A stretch of DNA of 64,000 nt, from positions 1-64,000 of the forward strand of contig JAFZXE010000021.1 of assembly GCA_017616895.1 (NCBI GenBank). Reading direction: 5' to 3'. Source of the DNA: Bacteroidales bacterium (GTDB lineage Bacteria > Bacteroidota > Bacteroidia > Bacteroidales > P3). A program made the position numbers and the translations under genes. The notes below the pieces were generated by a model. The model was not told the DNA's origin and searched no databases. It was given only the letters and a program-made list of their open reading frames with translations. Below are positions 1-8,467 of the stretch, piece after piece. Within the stretch, counting starts at the first letter, position 1. Each line of letters begins with the position of its first letter.

Positions 1-69
1 GTCAGCAGTCAGCAGTCAGCAGTTAGCAGTCAGCAGTTAGCAGTTAGCGGGCAGTAGTTAGCAGTCAGA
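1..69. repeat. Heptamer array AGCAGTC/AGCAGTT
   Basis: Nine or so imperfect 7-bp units of the AGCAGTC or AGCAGTT type run from the window edge up to the leader of hutH. The left end is cut by the window, so total copy number is unknown. The same word recurs in spacers around 3.7, 6.8, 34.8, 38.1 and 58.9 kb, mostly in the sense orientation of the adjacent gene. Confidence 0.85.
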
Positions 70-97
70 TTGAAACTTGAAACTAAAAACTAAAAGA

Positions 98-1594
98 ATG
101 ATTCATTATATTTCTACTGAGGGTCTTACCCTCAAAAAGATAGAGGAAATCATAACCAACAAGATGGACATCGCCCTCGGCGAGGATGCGATTGCCCGTA
201 TCAACAAATGCCGTGACTATCTCAACACCAAGATGGAAACTCAGAAAGAGCCAATCTACGGTGTGACAACCGGTTTCGGTTCGCTGTGCAACATCAGCAT
301 CAGCAAGGAAGAGTTGAGCCAGCTGCAGAAGAACCTCGTCATGAGCCATGCCTGCGGTGTGGGCGACGAAGTGCCTCAGGAAATTGTAAAACTTATGCTC
401 CTCTTGAAGGTACAGAACTTCAGCTTCGGCTACAGCGGTGTCCAGCTCGAAACCGCACAACGTCTCGTTGACTGCTACAACTGCGACATCCTGCCCGTCG
501 TCTATCAGCAGGGCTCCCTCGGTGCCAGCGGAGACCTCTGCCCTCTCGCCAACCTGATGCTTCCCAGCGTGCTCGGCTTGGGTGAAGTCTATTACAAAGG
601 CGTCCGTACCGACGTCTCGAACGTCTATATCGAAAAAGGCTGGAAACCCATCACCCTCCAGAGCAAAGAGGGATTGGCATTGCTCAACGGCACACAGTTC
701 ATGAGCGCCTATGCGGTGTGGAACCTGCTGAAAGCCCAGCGTCTCAGCAAGCAGGCCGACATGATTCTCTCTCTCAGCCTCGATGCATTCGACGGCCGTA
801 TTGAGCCCTTCTTCGAGTCGCTCCACAAAGTGCGTCCTCACAAAGGGCAACTCGAGACAGCCGCAGCAGTACGCAAATACACAGACGGAAGCGAGATAAT
901 CACACGCCACAAAGAGCATGTGCAAGATCCCTACAGCTTCCGCTGCGCCCCTCAGGTTCACGGAGCCGCTAAGGACACTATCCGCTACGTATCCAGCGTG
1001 GTCGAGACCGAAATAAACTCAACAACCGACAACCCAATAGTTCTACCCGACGAAGATATGGTCATCAGCGGTGGTCACTTCCACGGCGAGCCCCTCGCCA
1101 TGGTACTTGACTTCCTGGCAATAGCCGTAGCCGAACTGGGCAGCATCAGCGAACGTCGCTGCTACCAGCTTATCGACGCCAAACGCGGTCTTCCGAGCTT
1201 CCTCGTGGCAAAGCCTGGTTTGAACAGCGGATTCATGATTCCTCAGTATGCCGCCGCCGCCATCGTGAGCCAGACAAAGCAGTACTGCACACCGGCCAGC
1301 GTCGATAGCATACCGTCGAGCCAGAACCAGGAAGACCTCGTGTCGATGGGTGCCAACGCAGCCACCAAGTGCTACAAAGTGATGGAAAATGTGGAGCGTG
1401 TGCTCGCCATCGAGCTTTTCAACGCGGCGCAGGCTCTCGACTTCCGCCATCAGGAAGGACTGAAGAGCAGCCCGTTTATCGAAAACATGGTTGCAGAACT
1501 GAGAAAGACTGTACCGTTTGTAGAAATAGACGAGATAATGTACAAACACATCCACAGCAGCGTCAGATTCTTGCAGACGATGGAAGTAAAATAA
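98..1594 (+). CDS. hutH: Histidine ammonia-lyase
   Basis: Deaminates L-histidine to urocanate, first step of histidine degradation, in the cytosol. The 499-residue protein has the family length and the Ala-Ser-Gly triplet (about residues 143-145, in GSLGASGDL) that cyclises to the MIO electrophile. The YGVTTGFG motif near residue 54 and the SSQNQEDLVSMG motif of the C-terminal half are also present. I start at the ATG at 98 because the upstream in-frame codons are translated repeat and the family begins close to here. No other hut gene is in the window. A tyrosine or phenylalanine ammonia-lyase is a less likely alternative. The gene faces rmlA tail to tail across a shared hairpin. Confidence 0.93.
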   Translation: MIHYISTEGLTLKKIEEIITNKMDIALGEDAIARINKCRDYLNTKMETQKEPIYGVTTGFGSLCNISISKEELSQLQKNLVMSHACGVGDEVPQEIVKLMLLLKVQNFSFGYSGVQLETAQRLVDCYNCDILPVVYQQGSLGASGDLCPLANLMLPSVLGLGEVYYKGVRTDVSNVYIEKGWKPITLQSKEGLALLNGTQFMSAYAVWNLLKAQRLSKQADMILSLSLDAFDGRIEPFFESLHKVRPHKGQLETAAAVRKYTDGSEIITRHKEHVQDPYSFRCAPQVHGAAKDTIRYVSSVVETEINSTTDNPIVLPDEDMVISGGHFHGEPLAMVLDFLAIAVAELGSISERRCYQLIDAKRGLPSFLVAKPGLNSGFMIPQYAAAAIVSQTKQYCTPASVDSIPSSQNQEDLVSMGANAATKCYKVMENVERVLAIELFNAAQALDFRHQEGLKSSPFIENMVAELRKTVPFVEIDEIMYKHIHSSVRFLQTMEVK

Positions 1595-1622
1595 GATAAT
1601 TTGTTGTTTTTTTATGGTTAAA

Positions 1623-1660
1623 GAAACAAGCCAGCGGAGTAACATCTGCCGGCTTGTTTC
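1623..1660. terminator. Bidirectional hairpin terminator between hutH and rmlA
   Basis: Inverted repeat GAAACAAGCC ... GGCTTGTTTC, extended inward by five more pairs around one mismatch, lies between two convergent genes. T-rich tracts lie on each side, fitting termination in both directions. Confidence 0.75.
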
Positions 1661-1695
1661 GATTTTATGAAGCTGTGTTGCGCAGTTTCGGAATC

Positions 1696-2571
1696 CTATC
1701 CCTCTATCATACGCATGAGGTACTGACCGTACTGGTTCTTAAGCATGGGTTTTGCTATCTCGATTATCTGTTCTCTGGTCACCCAGCCGTTGCGGTAAGC
1801 GATGTCTTCTAGGCATGCTATCTTCAAACCCTGACGTTTCTCTATAACTTCCACAAAGGTACTGGCTTCGCTGAGCGAATCGTGGGTGCCGGTGTCAAGC
1901 CACGCAAATCCGCGACCAAGCGTCTGCACTTTTAACTGTCCCGCTGCAAGGAACTCCTGATTGACGGATGTAATCTCCAGCTCTCCTCGCGCCGAAGGTT
2001 TAATCTGCTTGGCCACTTCCACCACTTTGTTGGGATAGAAATAGAGCCCAACGACAGCGTAGTTACTCTTGGGGTTGGCAGGTTTCTCCTCGATACTGAG
2101 GCAGTTTCCCTGTGCGTCGAACTCGGCCACACCGTAACGCTCGGGGTCGCTTACCCAATAGCCGAACACTGTGGCTTTGTCGTTATGCTCTGCATCCTCT
2201 ACAGCTTTTCGCAACATACCGGTAAAGCCGCTACCATAGAATATGTTGTCACCCAAAACAAGGCAGGCGGCATCGTTGCCTATAAACTTCTCTCCGATGA
2301 TAAATGCTTGTGCCAATCCGTCTGGAGAGGGCTGCTCGGCATATTCGAAATGAACACCATAGTCGGAGCCGTCACCCAAAAGACGACGGAAAGCCGGCAG
2401 GTCGCTGGGAGTCGATATTATCAGTATATCACGTATGCCAGCCAGCATCAAGGCAGAGATGGGGTAATAGACCATCGGCTTGTCGTAGATGGGTAGCAGC
2501 TGCTTGCTGACGCCTTTTGTAATCGGATATAGTCTTGTACCGGAGCCTCCGGCGAGTACGATACCTTTCAT
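1696..2571 (-). CDS. rmlA: Glucose-1-phosphate thymidylyltransferase
   Basis: Makes dTDP-glucose from glucose 1-phosphate and dTTP, the first step to dTDP-rhamnose and related surface sugars. The 291-residue protein opens with [16 protein letters not shown], the nucleotidyltransferase signature, and continues with the [11 protein letters not shown] and VLGDNIFYG motifs of RmlA. The start at 2571 is chosen because the signature is at the very N terminus in this family; the longer reading frame upstream carries nothing recognisable. rmlB, rmlC and rmlD are not in the window, so the gene is separated from the rest of its pathway. It lies 26 bp after a permease gene on the same strand, without obvious functional link. 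Confidence 0.95.
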   Translation of the reverse strand: MKGIVLAGGSGTRLYPITKGVSKQLLPIYDKPMVYYPISALMLAGIRDILIISTPSDLPAFRRLLGDGSDYGVHFEYAEQPSPDGLAQAFIIGEKFIGNDAACLVLGDNIFYGSGFTGMLRKAVEDAEHNDKATVFGYWVSDPERYGVAEFDAQGNCLSIEEKPANPKSNYAVVGLYFYPNKVVEVAKQIKPSARGELEITSVNQEFLAAGQLKVQTLGRGFAWLDTGTHDSLSEASTFVEVIEKRQGLKIACLEDIAYRNGWVTREQIIEIAKPMLKNQYGQYLMRMIEG

Positions 2572-2597
2572 AGGAGTATGTTTAATTGTTGTTGTGT

Positions 2598-3677
2598 TTA
2601 TTCCATTCTGACTCTGGGGTCTATAACACCGTAGAGTATGTCGGTTATTATGTTGATTACCACTAAAAGCAGGCATACAAACAGTATGCAGCCCATCACC
2701 ACGGGGAAGTCATATTTCTCAAGACCATCGACTATGACGATACCCATGCCTTTCCAGTCGAACACATACTCGACAAAGACAGCTCCAGCCATCAAACCCG
2801 CCAGCCATCCCGAAGCAGAGGTGACAATGGGGTTTAATGCGTTACGAAGTGCGTGATGGACGACCACCTTACGATATGGGAGTCCTTTTGCTCGTGCGGT
2901 TCTAATATAGTCCTGCGAAAGTGCCTCAAGCATGGAGTTCTTTGAGAGTTGTGTGAGCGTTGCGAGGGGACGCAAACCGAGTGTAAGCGCCGGAAGTATA
3001 AGATTCTTCAGATCCAGATATTCTCCAGTGCCGTAGTCATCGACGGTGAAGAGGTTGCCGAACATATTCAGATGCGTGACTTCAGCCAATACGTAAGCGA
3101 AAAACCAAGCGATGAGAATGGCGGCAAAGAACGATGGCAACGACATGCCGAGGGTTGAAAGTACGAGGGTGAGACGGTCAACCCATGTGTCTTTATACAA
3201 GGCTGAAACCACGCCGAACGTGATGCCTACAATGAGTGCAAACGTCATAGCCACCAATGCCAGCAGAGCAGTTTGAGGGAATGCGGTCGCGATGATTTCC
3301 GACACCTTGCGTTTCGACTGGTAGCTACGCCTCAGATAGGGAGCCTTCAAGACTACCGACGTGCTTTTAATTTTCAGCAGCGTGGTGTATGGCGCATATT
3401 TGTCGGGGTCTAGATAGAAATAATTTGTCTGGTCGCTATTGTTGTGAAACGATAGCGGCGCCAAGTCGTTTATGTAGTTCAAGAACTGTAATCCTACTGG
3501 TTTGTCGCGCCCAAGGTCACGGTTTATGATTTCTATGCTCTCGGCATCGGCTCGCTGACCGAGCATCATTCTGGCAGGATCGCCTGGAAGTATGTTGAAT
3601 AGGAAAAACACCAGCGTCACCACCCCCAGAATAACCAGGAGCCCGTAAAGTAGCCGTTTGAGAGTGTAGCGAAGCAA
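2598..3677 (-). CDS. DppB-type ABC transporter permease
   Basis: Inner-membrane subunit of a peptide or nickel-type ABC importer. The N terminus has the DppB pattern ([13 protein letters not shown], then a membrane helix and [13 protein letters not shown]), followed by a long periplasmic stretch of about 100 residues and five further hydrophobic segments. The binding-protein-dependent permease loop ([15 protein letters not shown]) lies near residue 255. The 359-residue length matches Bacteroidota members that have an enlarged first loop. The second permease, ATPase and binding protein that normally accompany it are absent from both sides (rmlA and tsaB), so the partners must be encoded elsewhere. 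Substrate unknown. Confidence 0.85.
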   Translation of the reverse strand: MLRYTLKRLLYGLLVILGVVTLVFFLFNILPGDPARMMLGQRADAESIEIINRDLGRDKPVGLQFLNYINDLAPLSFHNNSDQTNYFYLDPDKYAPYTTLLKIKSTSVVLKAPYLRRSYQSKRKVSEIIATAFPQTALLALVAMTFALIVGITFGVVSALYKDTWVDRLTLVLSTLGMSLPSFFAAILIAWFFAYVLAEVTHLNMFGNLFTVDDYGTGEYLDLKNLILPALTLGLRPLATLTQLSKNSMLEALSQDYIRTARAKGLPYRKVVVHHALRNALNPIVTSASGWLAGLMAGAVFVEYVFDWKGMGIVIVDGLEKYDFPVVMGCILFVCLLLVVINIITDILYGVIDPRVRME

Positions 3678-3680
3678 GGA

Positions 3681-3775
3681 TTAGTGATTAGTGAATTGTG
3701 AATAGTGAATTGACGATACTGACTGCTGACTCTTTGAAACTTAAAATCTATAACTTACAGCTTAAAACTAAAAAA
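3681..3775. repeat. Mixed short-word repeat spacer
   Basis: The spacer between tsaB and the permease gene is built from words also seen elsewhere in the window: GTGAATTGTGAATAGTG-type octamers, one TGACTGCTGACT heptamer pair, and the TTACAGCTTAAAAC word. No gene is visible in it. Confidence 0.75.
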
Positions 3776-4460
3776 GTCCCCTGACAATTGATTTCTTGGC
3801 GACGAAGTCTTTGAGATAGAAGGGCTCGTAGTATGCCACATCCTCTACCCTGCCCTCTTGCAGGAGTTTTTCTGCCAACGGAAGCATGGACGCCGCCGAA
3901 ATACGGTAATCGGTATCGAACCTTGCATTGGGATGCACGCCCAGCACCGCCTTGCATTTCTCGGCCCCGTCGCCGACAAAGACCACCTGCCCGCTGTCGA
4001 GCCATCGGTCATAGATTCCCGGCTCTATGATGTCGGCAGAGACGGGTTTGAGCTCATCGAGTGAACTGGAGTATATTGCAGCATAGCACTCCATGCGACG
4101 TGCATCTATCATCGGGCAGACCATACCGTCATAGTCGGGGTGCTGCTGACAGTAGCCGGCAGCCATGTTTTTCAGGGTTGGCACTGCGAGCAGCGGTATT
4201 TTCAACCCATAGCATAGACCTTTGGCTCCGCTAACACCGATACGGAGTCCAGTGTAGCTTCCCGGACCGCCGCTGACGCATACGGCATGCAGTTCGGATG
4301 GTTTCAAGCCGCTTTCGTCCATCAACTCGCCAATAAAGAGGTTCATCTTGGAGCTGTGGGCATTAGGCTCGTCGGCCTCTCTCTTGACCACCACTCGTCC
4401 ATCGATGCCTAGCGCTACTGAACAGACCGCTGTGGCGGTTTCAATCATAAGAATATTCAT
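3768..4460 (-). CDS. tsaB: tRNA N6-threonylcarbamoyladenosine (t6A) synthesis protein TsaB
   Basis: TsaB is the inactive ASKHA-fold partner of TsaD in t6A37 formation on ANN-decoding tRNAs. The 230-residue protein has the N-terminal ILMIETAT strand-loop, the GGPGSYTGLRIG motif near residue 64 and the family length. The start at 4460 leaves a 4-bp gap from the preceding lipoprotein gene; the longer open frame reads back into that gene in another frame and has no family similarity. The C-terminal tail of about 40 residues is less conserved. tsaC, tsaD and tsaE are not in the window. Confidence 0.92.
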   Translation of the reverse strand: MNILMIETATAVCSVALGIDGRVVVKREADEPNAHSSKMNLFIGELMDESGLKPSELHAVCVSGGPGSYTGLRIGVSGAKGLCYGLKIPLLAVPTLKNMAAGYCQQHPDYDGMVCPMIDARRMECYAAIYSSSLDELKPVSADIIEPGIYDRWLDSGQVVFVGDGAEKCKAVLGVHPNARFDTDYRISAASMLPLAEKLLQEGRVEDVAYYEPFYLKDFVAKKSIVRGLF

Positions 4461-4464
4461 CGCC

Positions 4465-5346
4465 TCAGTTCTTGGCAGCCAACTGTTGGATTGATTCAAA
4501 AAACAATGCGACTTCGGTGTCCGGAAGCATGTACGGGCGCAGTTCTGAAAGCGGCACTTTAATTGCCACCACACCGTAGCAATATGCCGCAATCTCGTAA
4601 GGCTGGTAATAGAAAGTGAACCCTTCTGGCGACACTGAGAAATTGTCGTTTGGTTTCACCATTTCCATATCGAAAATCTCCATACCTTCATATTCCTCAT
4701 CGTGAGCAATATGATATTGCAGACTCTTGTAAAGAATCTCTGTCATGGCATCGCGCGACTGTTTGTCGCCAGCAAAGACATCGTCGAGTTTCAGTCGTTT
4801 TCCTGTGACGGTGGAATAGAGAGTATAGCAATTGGCGAACATACCGTGCACACCGCCCTGATAATCAAAATAATCTGCCTCATACACCAACAACGGGGGA
4901 TTGTACATATCGACTGTGCCGCTGACGGTCGTCTCCCATTTGTACATATAAGACATGCCCTCCGCCTCTATCAACTCCTTATCCTCTTCATAATCCGATA
5001 TGGTGCTGCCAAAAGCGGCTTGCCTGTCAGCCACGTATGCCAATACAAAATCCATAGCCTTGTTCCCTTTCGAATACTGTTCACCCAGCACGTCTGATAA
5101 TATCTGCTTGCGCAACAATCCTGCCACGGGGTTTCCCTTGTCGGACATCGGAAGAGCAAGGCTCACGTCGATACTCAGCGACGGTACATTGTCGGGATGG
5201 TCGTGGAAACCGATGGTATCGAAAGAAAACAACGGCATCCGGGCCTCCATCGAATCGGTTTCAATCCCGTTGTTTGTTTTGGGCTTTTTGAAGCAACCTG
5301 CCAAAAGGAGGCAACCTGCCAAAAGAATTATAAACGATTTATTCAT
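4465..5346 (-). CDS. DUF3298 domain lipoprotein
   Basis: A predicted exported lipoprotein of 293 residues. A short charged N terminus and hydrophobic core end in LLLAGC, a lipobox with Cys18. The middle contains FDYQGGVHG and the C-terminal third contains YYQPYEIAAYCYG and VPLSELRPYM, the pattern of the DUF4163/DUF3298 pair seen in PdaC and RsiV-like proteins, which bind cell-wall-related ligands. Its exact function is not known. It is followed after 4 bp by tsaB, so the two are probably co-transcribed. Confidence 0.8.
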   Translation of the reverse strand: MNKSFIILLAGCLLLAGCFKKPKTNNGIETDSMEARMPLFSFDTIGFHDHPDNVPSLSIDVSLALPMSDKGNPVAGLLRKQILSDVLGEQYSKGNKAMDFVLAYVADRQAAFGSTISDYEEDKELIEAEGMSYMYKWETTVSGTVDMYNPPLLVYEADYFDYQGGVHGMFANCYTLYSTVTGKRLKLDDVFAGDKQSRDAMTEILYKSLQYHIAHDEEYEGMEIFDMEMVKPNDNFSVSPEGFTFYYQPYEIAAYCYGVVAIKVPLSELRPYMLPDTEVALFFESIQQLAAKN

Positions 5347-5380
5347 AATGACTGTTTAATCAAAACTAACATATAAATGG

Positions 5381-6034
5381 TCACCTCATATCAATCACCT
5401 CGACTCCTTTGTTGGCTGCAGTGTCGAACACAAAATCCTTGTCGGAGCATTTCGCACCAGTCTTTACTGCCGAGATTTGATAGATTCCCTCGGACGAGTC
5501 GTAGTTGTGGATTTCCATCTGCTTGATGTGGCCGTTATTGCTGTTTATAAGCATACGTATCTTGTAGTAGCTCTTCGACTTGAAGGGCGTGAGGTCTATA
5601 ACCGCTGTTCCGTCGTCCTCAAGGCGTATAAATTTGGTCTTGAAGTTCTTGCTGTAAGTCGCCAGCAGCCGTGCGGGGTTCATCAAGTCGTCATCACCCT
5701 GGGCGAGGGTATTAACCGTCACCTCGTTGGCCTGTTTATCCCACTGCCACACGCTGCTTCCGTCGCTGTACAATATCTGGTTGCCCGTAGTCACACGGTA
5801 GCGACCCTTACTGTACAAGACATCTGCTTTCTGCCGAGCTGTCTCTTTCTTCTCGCTGTTGCGGTTAATCATGGTCACGGTGAAACTCACAGCCGATTTA
5901 TCAAACACTGACTGAGCCTTCTTGAGCACCTTGTTGGCGTTTTCGTCGATGTCGCCCTTGGCTGTATGGGTTATCTGCGCCGACACTCCCAGTGCAACGA
6001 ACAGCATAACGATAATAGCGATATATTTTTTCAT
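5381..6034 (-). CDS. lolA: Outer-membrane lipoprotein carrier LolA-like protein
   Basis: LolA shuttles lipoproteins through the periplasm to the outer membrane. The 217-residue protein has a signal peptide of about 19 residues ending VSA-Q, followed by the half-barrel fold pattern, including RYRVTTGNQILYSDGSSVWQWDKQ near residue 75, where LolA-family proteins line the hydrophobic cavity. In Bacteroidota such proteins are often annotated as LolA or DUF4292-like carriers. It lies 35 bp upstream of the DUF3298 lipoprotein gene on the same strand, so a lipoprotein may be co-expressed with its carrier. Confidence 0.85.
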   Translation of the reverse strand: MKKYIAIIVMLFVALGVSAQITHTAKGDIDENANKVLKKAQSVFDKSAVSFTVTMINRNSEKKETARQKADVLYSKGRYRVTTGNQILYSDGSSVWQWDKQANEVTVNTLAQGDDDLMNPARLLATYSKNFKTKFIRLEDDGTAVIDLTPFKSKSYYKIRMLINSNNGHIKQMEIHNYDSSEGIYQISAVKTGAKCSDKDFVFDTAANKGVEVIDMR

Positions 6035-6099
6035 AATAATTTAGTGATACTATAATAATTAGTGTCCTACAACGCCAGATTTCTTGCAAATGGGGCGGC

Positions 6100-6705
6100 T
6101 TAATGGAGGTTCACCCCGATAATATGCATAAATTCCTCGCGGGTTTTGGGGTCTTTCATGAAGGCCCCTGTGAAGTCGCTGGTGGTGGTTACGGAGTTTT
6201 GTTTTTGGACTCCTCGCATGGACATGCACATGTGCTGAGCCTCGATGACGACGGCTACGCCAAGAGGCTGGAGGGTGTTCTGGATGCAGTCTTTGATTTG
6301 CTTGGTAAGCCGTTCCTGAACCTGGAGTCGGCGGGCGTAGGCATCCACCACGCGGGGAATCTTACTCAATCCCACAATTTTTCCATTAGGTATGTAGGCG
6401 ACGTGGGCTTTGCCGACAAAGGGAACCATGTGGTGCTCACAAAGCGAGTACATCTCTATGTCTTTGACGACGACCATCTGCTTGTAGTCTTCGTCGAACA
6501 TGGCTGAACGGAGGATTTCCTCTGGGTTGAGGTCATAGCCGTTGGTGAAGAAGAGCATGGCTTTGGCGACACGTTCGGGCGATTTGAGGAGTCCTTCTCG
6601 GTCTGGGTCTTCGCCGAGGAGTCGTATAATCTCACGGTAGTGAGCGGAGAGTTGTGCGACACATTGCTCGTCGTATTTGTCGATTTTCTGGTATCCTAAT
6701 TCCAT
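6100..6705 (-). CDS. folE: GTP cyclohydrolase I
   Basis: Converts GTP to 7,8-dihydroneopterin triphosphate, the entry step for folate and, in many bacteria, for queuosine. The 201-residue protein has the zinc ligands ([10 protein letters not shown] near residue 92 and the later [10 protein letters not shown]), the GLSKIPR motif and the NSVTTTS motif. Its product feeds QueD, and the complete queC-D-E-F set lies at 32-35 kb. The start codon at 6705 is the first possible one after a repeat-rich spacer. Confidence 0.96.
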   Translation of the reverse strand: MELGYQKIDKYDEQCVAQLSAHYREIIRLLGEDPDREGLLKSPERVAKAMLFFTNGYDLNPEEILRSAMFDEDYKQMVVVKDIEMYSLCEHHMVPFVGKAHVAYIPNGKIVGLSKIPRVVDAYARRLQVQERLTKQIKDCIQNTLQPLGVAVVIEAQHMCMSMRGVQKQNSVTTTSDFTGAFMKDPKTREEFMHIIGVNLH

Positions 6706-6714
6706 TTTCTATAT

Positions 6715-6860
6715 TGCGTTATTGTGGGATTGTGCTATTGTGTTAGTGTGTTGATTGATATGTTAAAAGTGTTGAAAGGTTTAAATGTTTGAAAGGTAAC
6801 TGACTGCTGACTGCTAACCACTGACTGCTGACTGCTAACTACTAAATTCCCCTGTGTGGG
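6715..6860. repeat. Mixed short-word repeats between rlmI and folE
   Basis: Contains TTGCGTTATTGTG octamers, TTTGAAAGG nonamers, a doubled CTGACTGCTGACTGCTAAC run, and a 3' hairpin element (CCTGTGTGGGCATGAACC on the + strand) just after the rlmI stop. No gene seen. Confidence 0.8.
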
Positions 6861-6875
6861 CATGAACCTAAACAC

Positions 6876-8138
6876 TCACTCTACCTCCAGCAACAATCCT
6901 TTCAGGTATTCACCTTCGGGGTGGTAGATGCTTACAGGATGGTCGGGGGCGTGCTGGAGGTGTTTGATAATTCTTACGTTGCGTTTCGCCGTTGCAGCTG
7001 CTGTGAACGCCATTGTCTGGAAGTCAGCCTGACTCACCGCCTGCGAGCAGCTGAAGGTGAAAAGAAGTCCTCCTGGCTTTATCTTCTCAATGGCACGCTG
7101 ATTGATGTTGCGGTAGCCTTTGAGACCGTTCTGCAACGACCTGTGGTTCTTGGCGAATGCTGGCGGGTCGAGTATTATGATGTCGTATTGGTCATCTATG
7201 GTGTCGAGGTATTTGGTGACGTCGGCGACAATGCCGCGATGGCTTGCCTGAGGAAAATTCATCTCCACATGTCTGTTGCACAGTTCGATGGCACGCTTTG
7301 AGATATCTACAGTATCGACTTGGGCTGCGCCACCGCGGAGGGCACCGAGGGTGAAACCGCCGGTGTAGCCGAAACAGTTAAGGATGCGCTTGCCCTCGGC
7401 AAATTGACCCACCATACGGCGGTTGTCGCGCTGGTCGAGGAAGAAGCCTGTCTTCTGCCCTTCGGCGAAGTTAATGATGTAGCGGTTGCCCCACTCTGTC
7501 GCTTCCCATTCATCTAATGTGTGACCTGAGACCCGTGACCTGTGATCAGAAACAGGCTGCTGACAATTAATATCGCCCGTGCGACCAGCACTGGGAGATG
7601 TGATCCAGCCGTTTTCGCAGCCTTTTATTGGCAGGGTTGCTTCGCTCTTGTCATAGACGCCTTTGAGGTCGGGCAACAGTTCGTTCAGCAGATTGGCAAA
7701 GACGGGGAACAGGCGGTGCATACCCACACTGTGGGCCTGCAGCACCACTATCCCGTTATAGTAGTCGGCAATCAAGCCTGGCATGAGGTCGCCTTCTCCA
7801 TTGACAAGTCGGAACATTGTGGTGTCATCCGTACCGCAACGCCCATCCACACCTATCAGCCCAAGTGTCTTGCGATAACTGATTGCGTCACTCAGCCTTG
7901 CACGCCAGAAGCCATCGTCGATCGAACACCCCTCAAACGACAGTATCTTACACACAATGCTGTCCGACTGATAGTGTCCGCAGGCGAGCCACTGTCCGTC
8001 GGCAGAAACCACATCAACCACATCGCCATCTTCAGGTCGCCCTTCGGTCCGCGCGACAGCGCCGGAGAAGAGCCACGGATGCCGACGAAAAATCGACTTT
8101 TCCTTGCCTTTGTGAAGTATCAATTTTGCCGTTGCCAT
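6876..8138 (-). CDS. rlmI: Class I SAM-dependent rRNA methyltransferase (RlmI-like)
   Basis: Predicted 23S rRNA m5C methyltransferase of the PUA-plus-Rossmann type. An N-terminal PUA domain (residues 1-80, with HPWLFSGAV) is followed by the methyltransferase domain: FFLDQRDNRR near residue 232, NCFGYTGGFT (SAM binding) and DPPAFAK. At 420 residues it is about 25-30 longer than usual. The excess is a segment around residues 180-210 encoded by three of the local repeat words, placed between the NGW and EWGNRY motifs. The frame is maintained, so the enzyme is probably functional with a surface loop. The gene has a well-formed promoter at 8215-8244. Confidence 0.88.
   Translation of the reverse strand: MATAKLILHKGKEKSIFRRHPWLFSGAVARTEGRPEDGDVVDVVSADGQWLACGHYQSDSIVCKILSFEGCSIDDGFWRARLSDAISYRKTLGLIGVDGRCGTDDTTMFRLVNGEGDLMPGLIADYYNGIVVLQAHSVGMHRLFPVFANLLNELLPDLKGVYDKSEATLPIKGCENGWITSPSAGRTGDINCQQPVSDHRSRVSGHTLDEWEATEWGNRYIINFAEGQKTGFFLDQRDNRRMVGQFAEGKRILNCFGYTGGFTLGALRGGAAQVDTVDISKRAIELCNRHVEMNFPQASHRGIVADVTKYLDTIDDQYDIIILDPPAFAKNHRSLQNGLKGYRNINQRAIEKIKPGGLLFTFSCSQAVSQADFQTMAFTAAATAKRNVRIIKHLQHAPDHPVSIYHPEGEYLKGLLLEVE
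7515..7596 (-). repeat. Repeat-word insertion inside rlmI
   Basis: Three words met in spacers elsewhere occur here back to back and in frame: a TGACC/TGATC heptamer run (about 7520-7549), GCTGCTGAC, and the hairpin element (sense AGTGCTGGTCGCACGGGC). They encode the extra loop of the methyltransferase. Confidence 0.8.
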
Positions 8139-8214
8139 GGTTGAATGAAGTTTTGTAACGAGTGACCCTTGACCTGAAAGTGCCTGCCGAGTAAATATTA
8201 ATTAAAAACGCGTG

Positions 8215-8244
8215 CAAAAATACTAAAACTGCCGCAATCAGCAA
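8215..8244 (-). promoter_or_regulatory. rlmI promoter
   Basis: On the minus strand TTG (8244-8242), a 19-nt spacer, then TATTTTTG (8222-8215), followed by C: a full match to the Bacteroidetes sigma-A -33/-7 pattern. It lies 77 bp before the rlmI start. Confidence 0.75.
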
Positions 8245-8394
8245 CAATCCACGGCCACAAATTATAAATCTCGGTGATTTTGTAGTATTGCGTTAATGTG
8301 TTATAGAGTGAATTATGAGGTTGATATGCTCGACTGGCTGCCGACTACTAAAAACTGACTATAGACCACCGTTGTGAAAATCGACACTTTAATA
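8245..8394. other. Spacer between divergent rlmI and hppA
   Basis: The 329-bp divergent region holds the two promoters and, between them, one TTGCGTTAATGTG word, GAGTGAATTATG and GACTGGCTGCCGACTAC words. No gene or RNA seen. Confidence 0.6.
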
Positions 8395-8424
8395 TTGTAA
8401 AGGATAATATTTTTAGTAAATTTG
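8395..8424 (+). promoter_or_regulatory. hppA promoter
   Basis: TTG at 8395-8397, 19-nt spacer, TAAATTTG at 8417-8424. This fits the Bacteroidetes promoter consensus and is 43 bp before the hppA start codon. Confidence 0.75.
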
Positions 8425-8467
8425 CGGGCACTTCAAATTCCATAGATAACACACAAACAACTTTATA

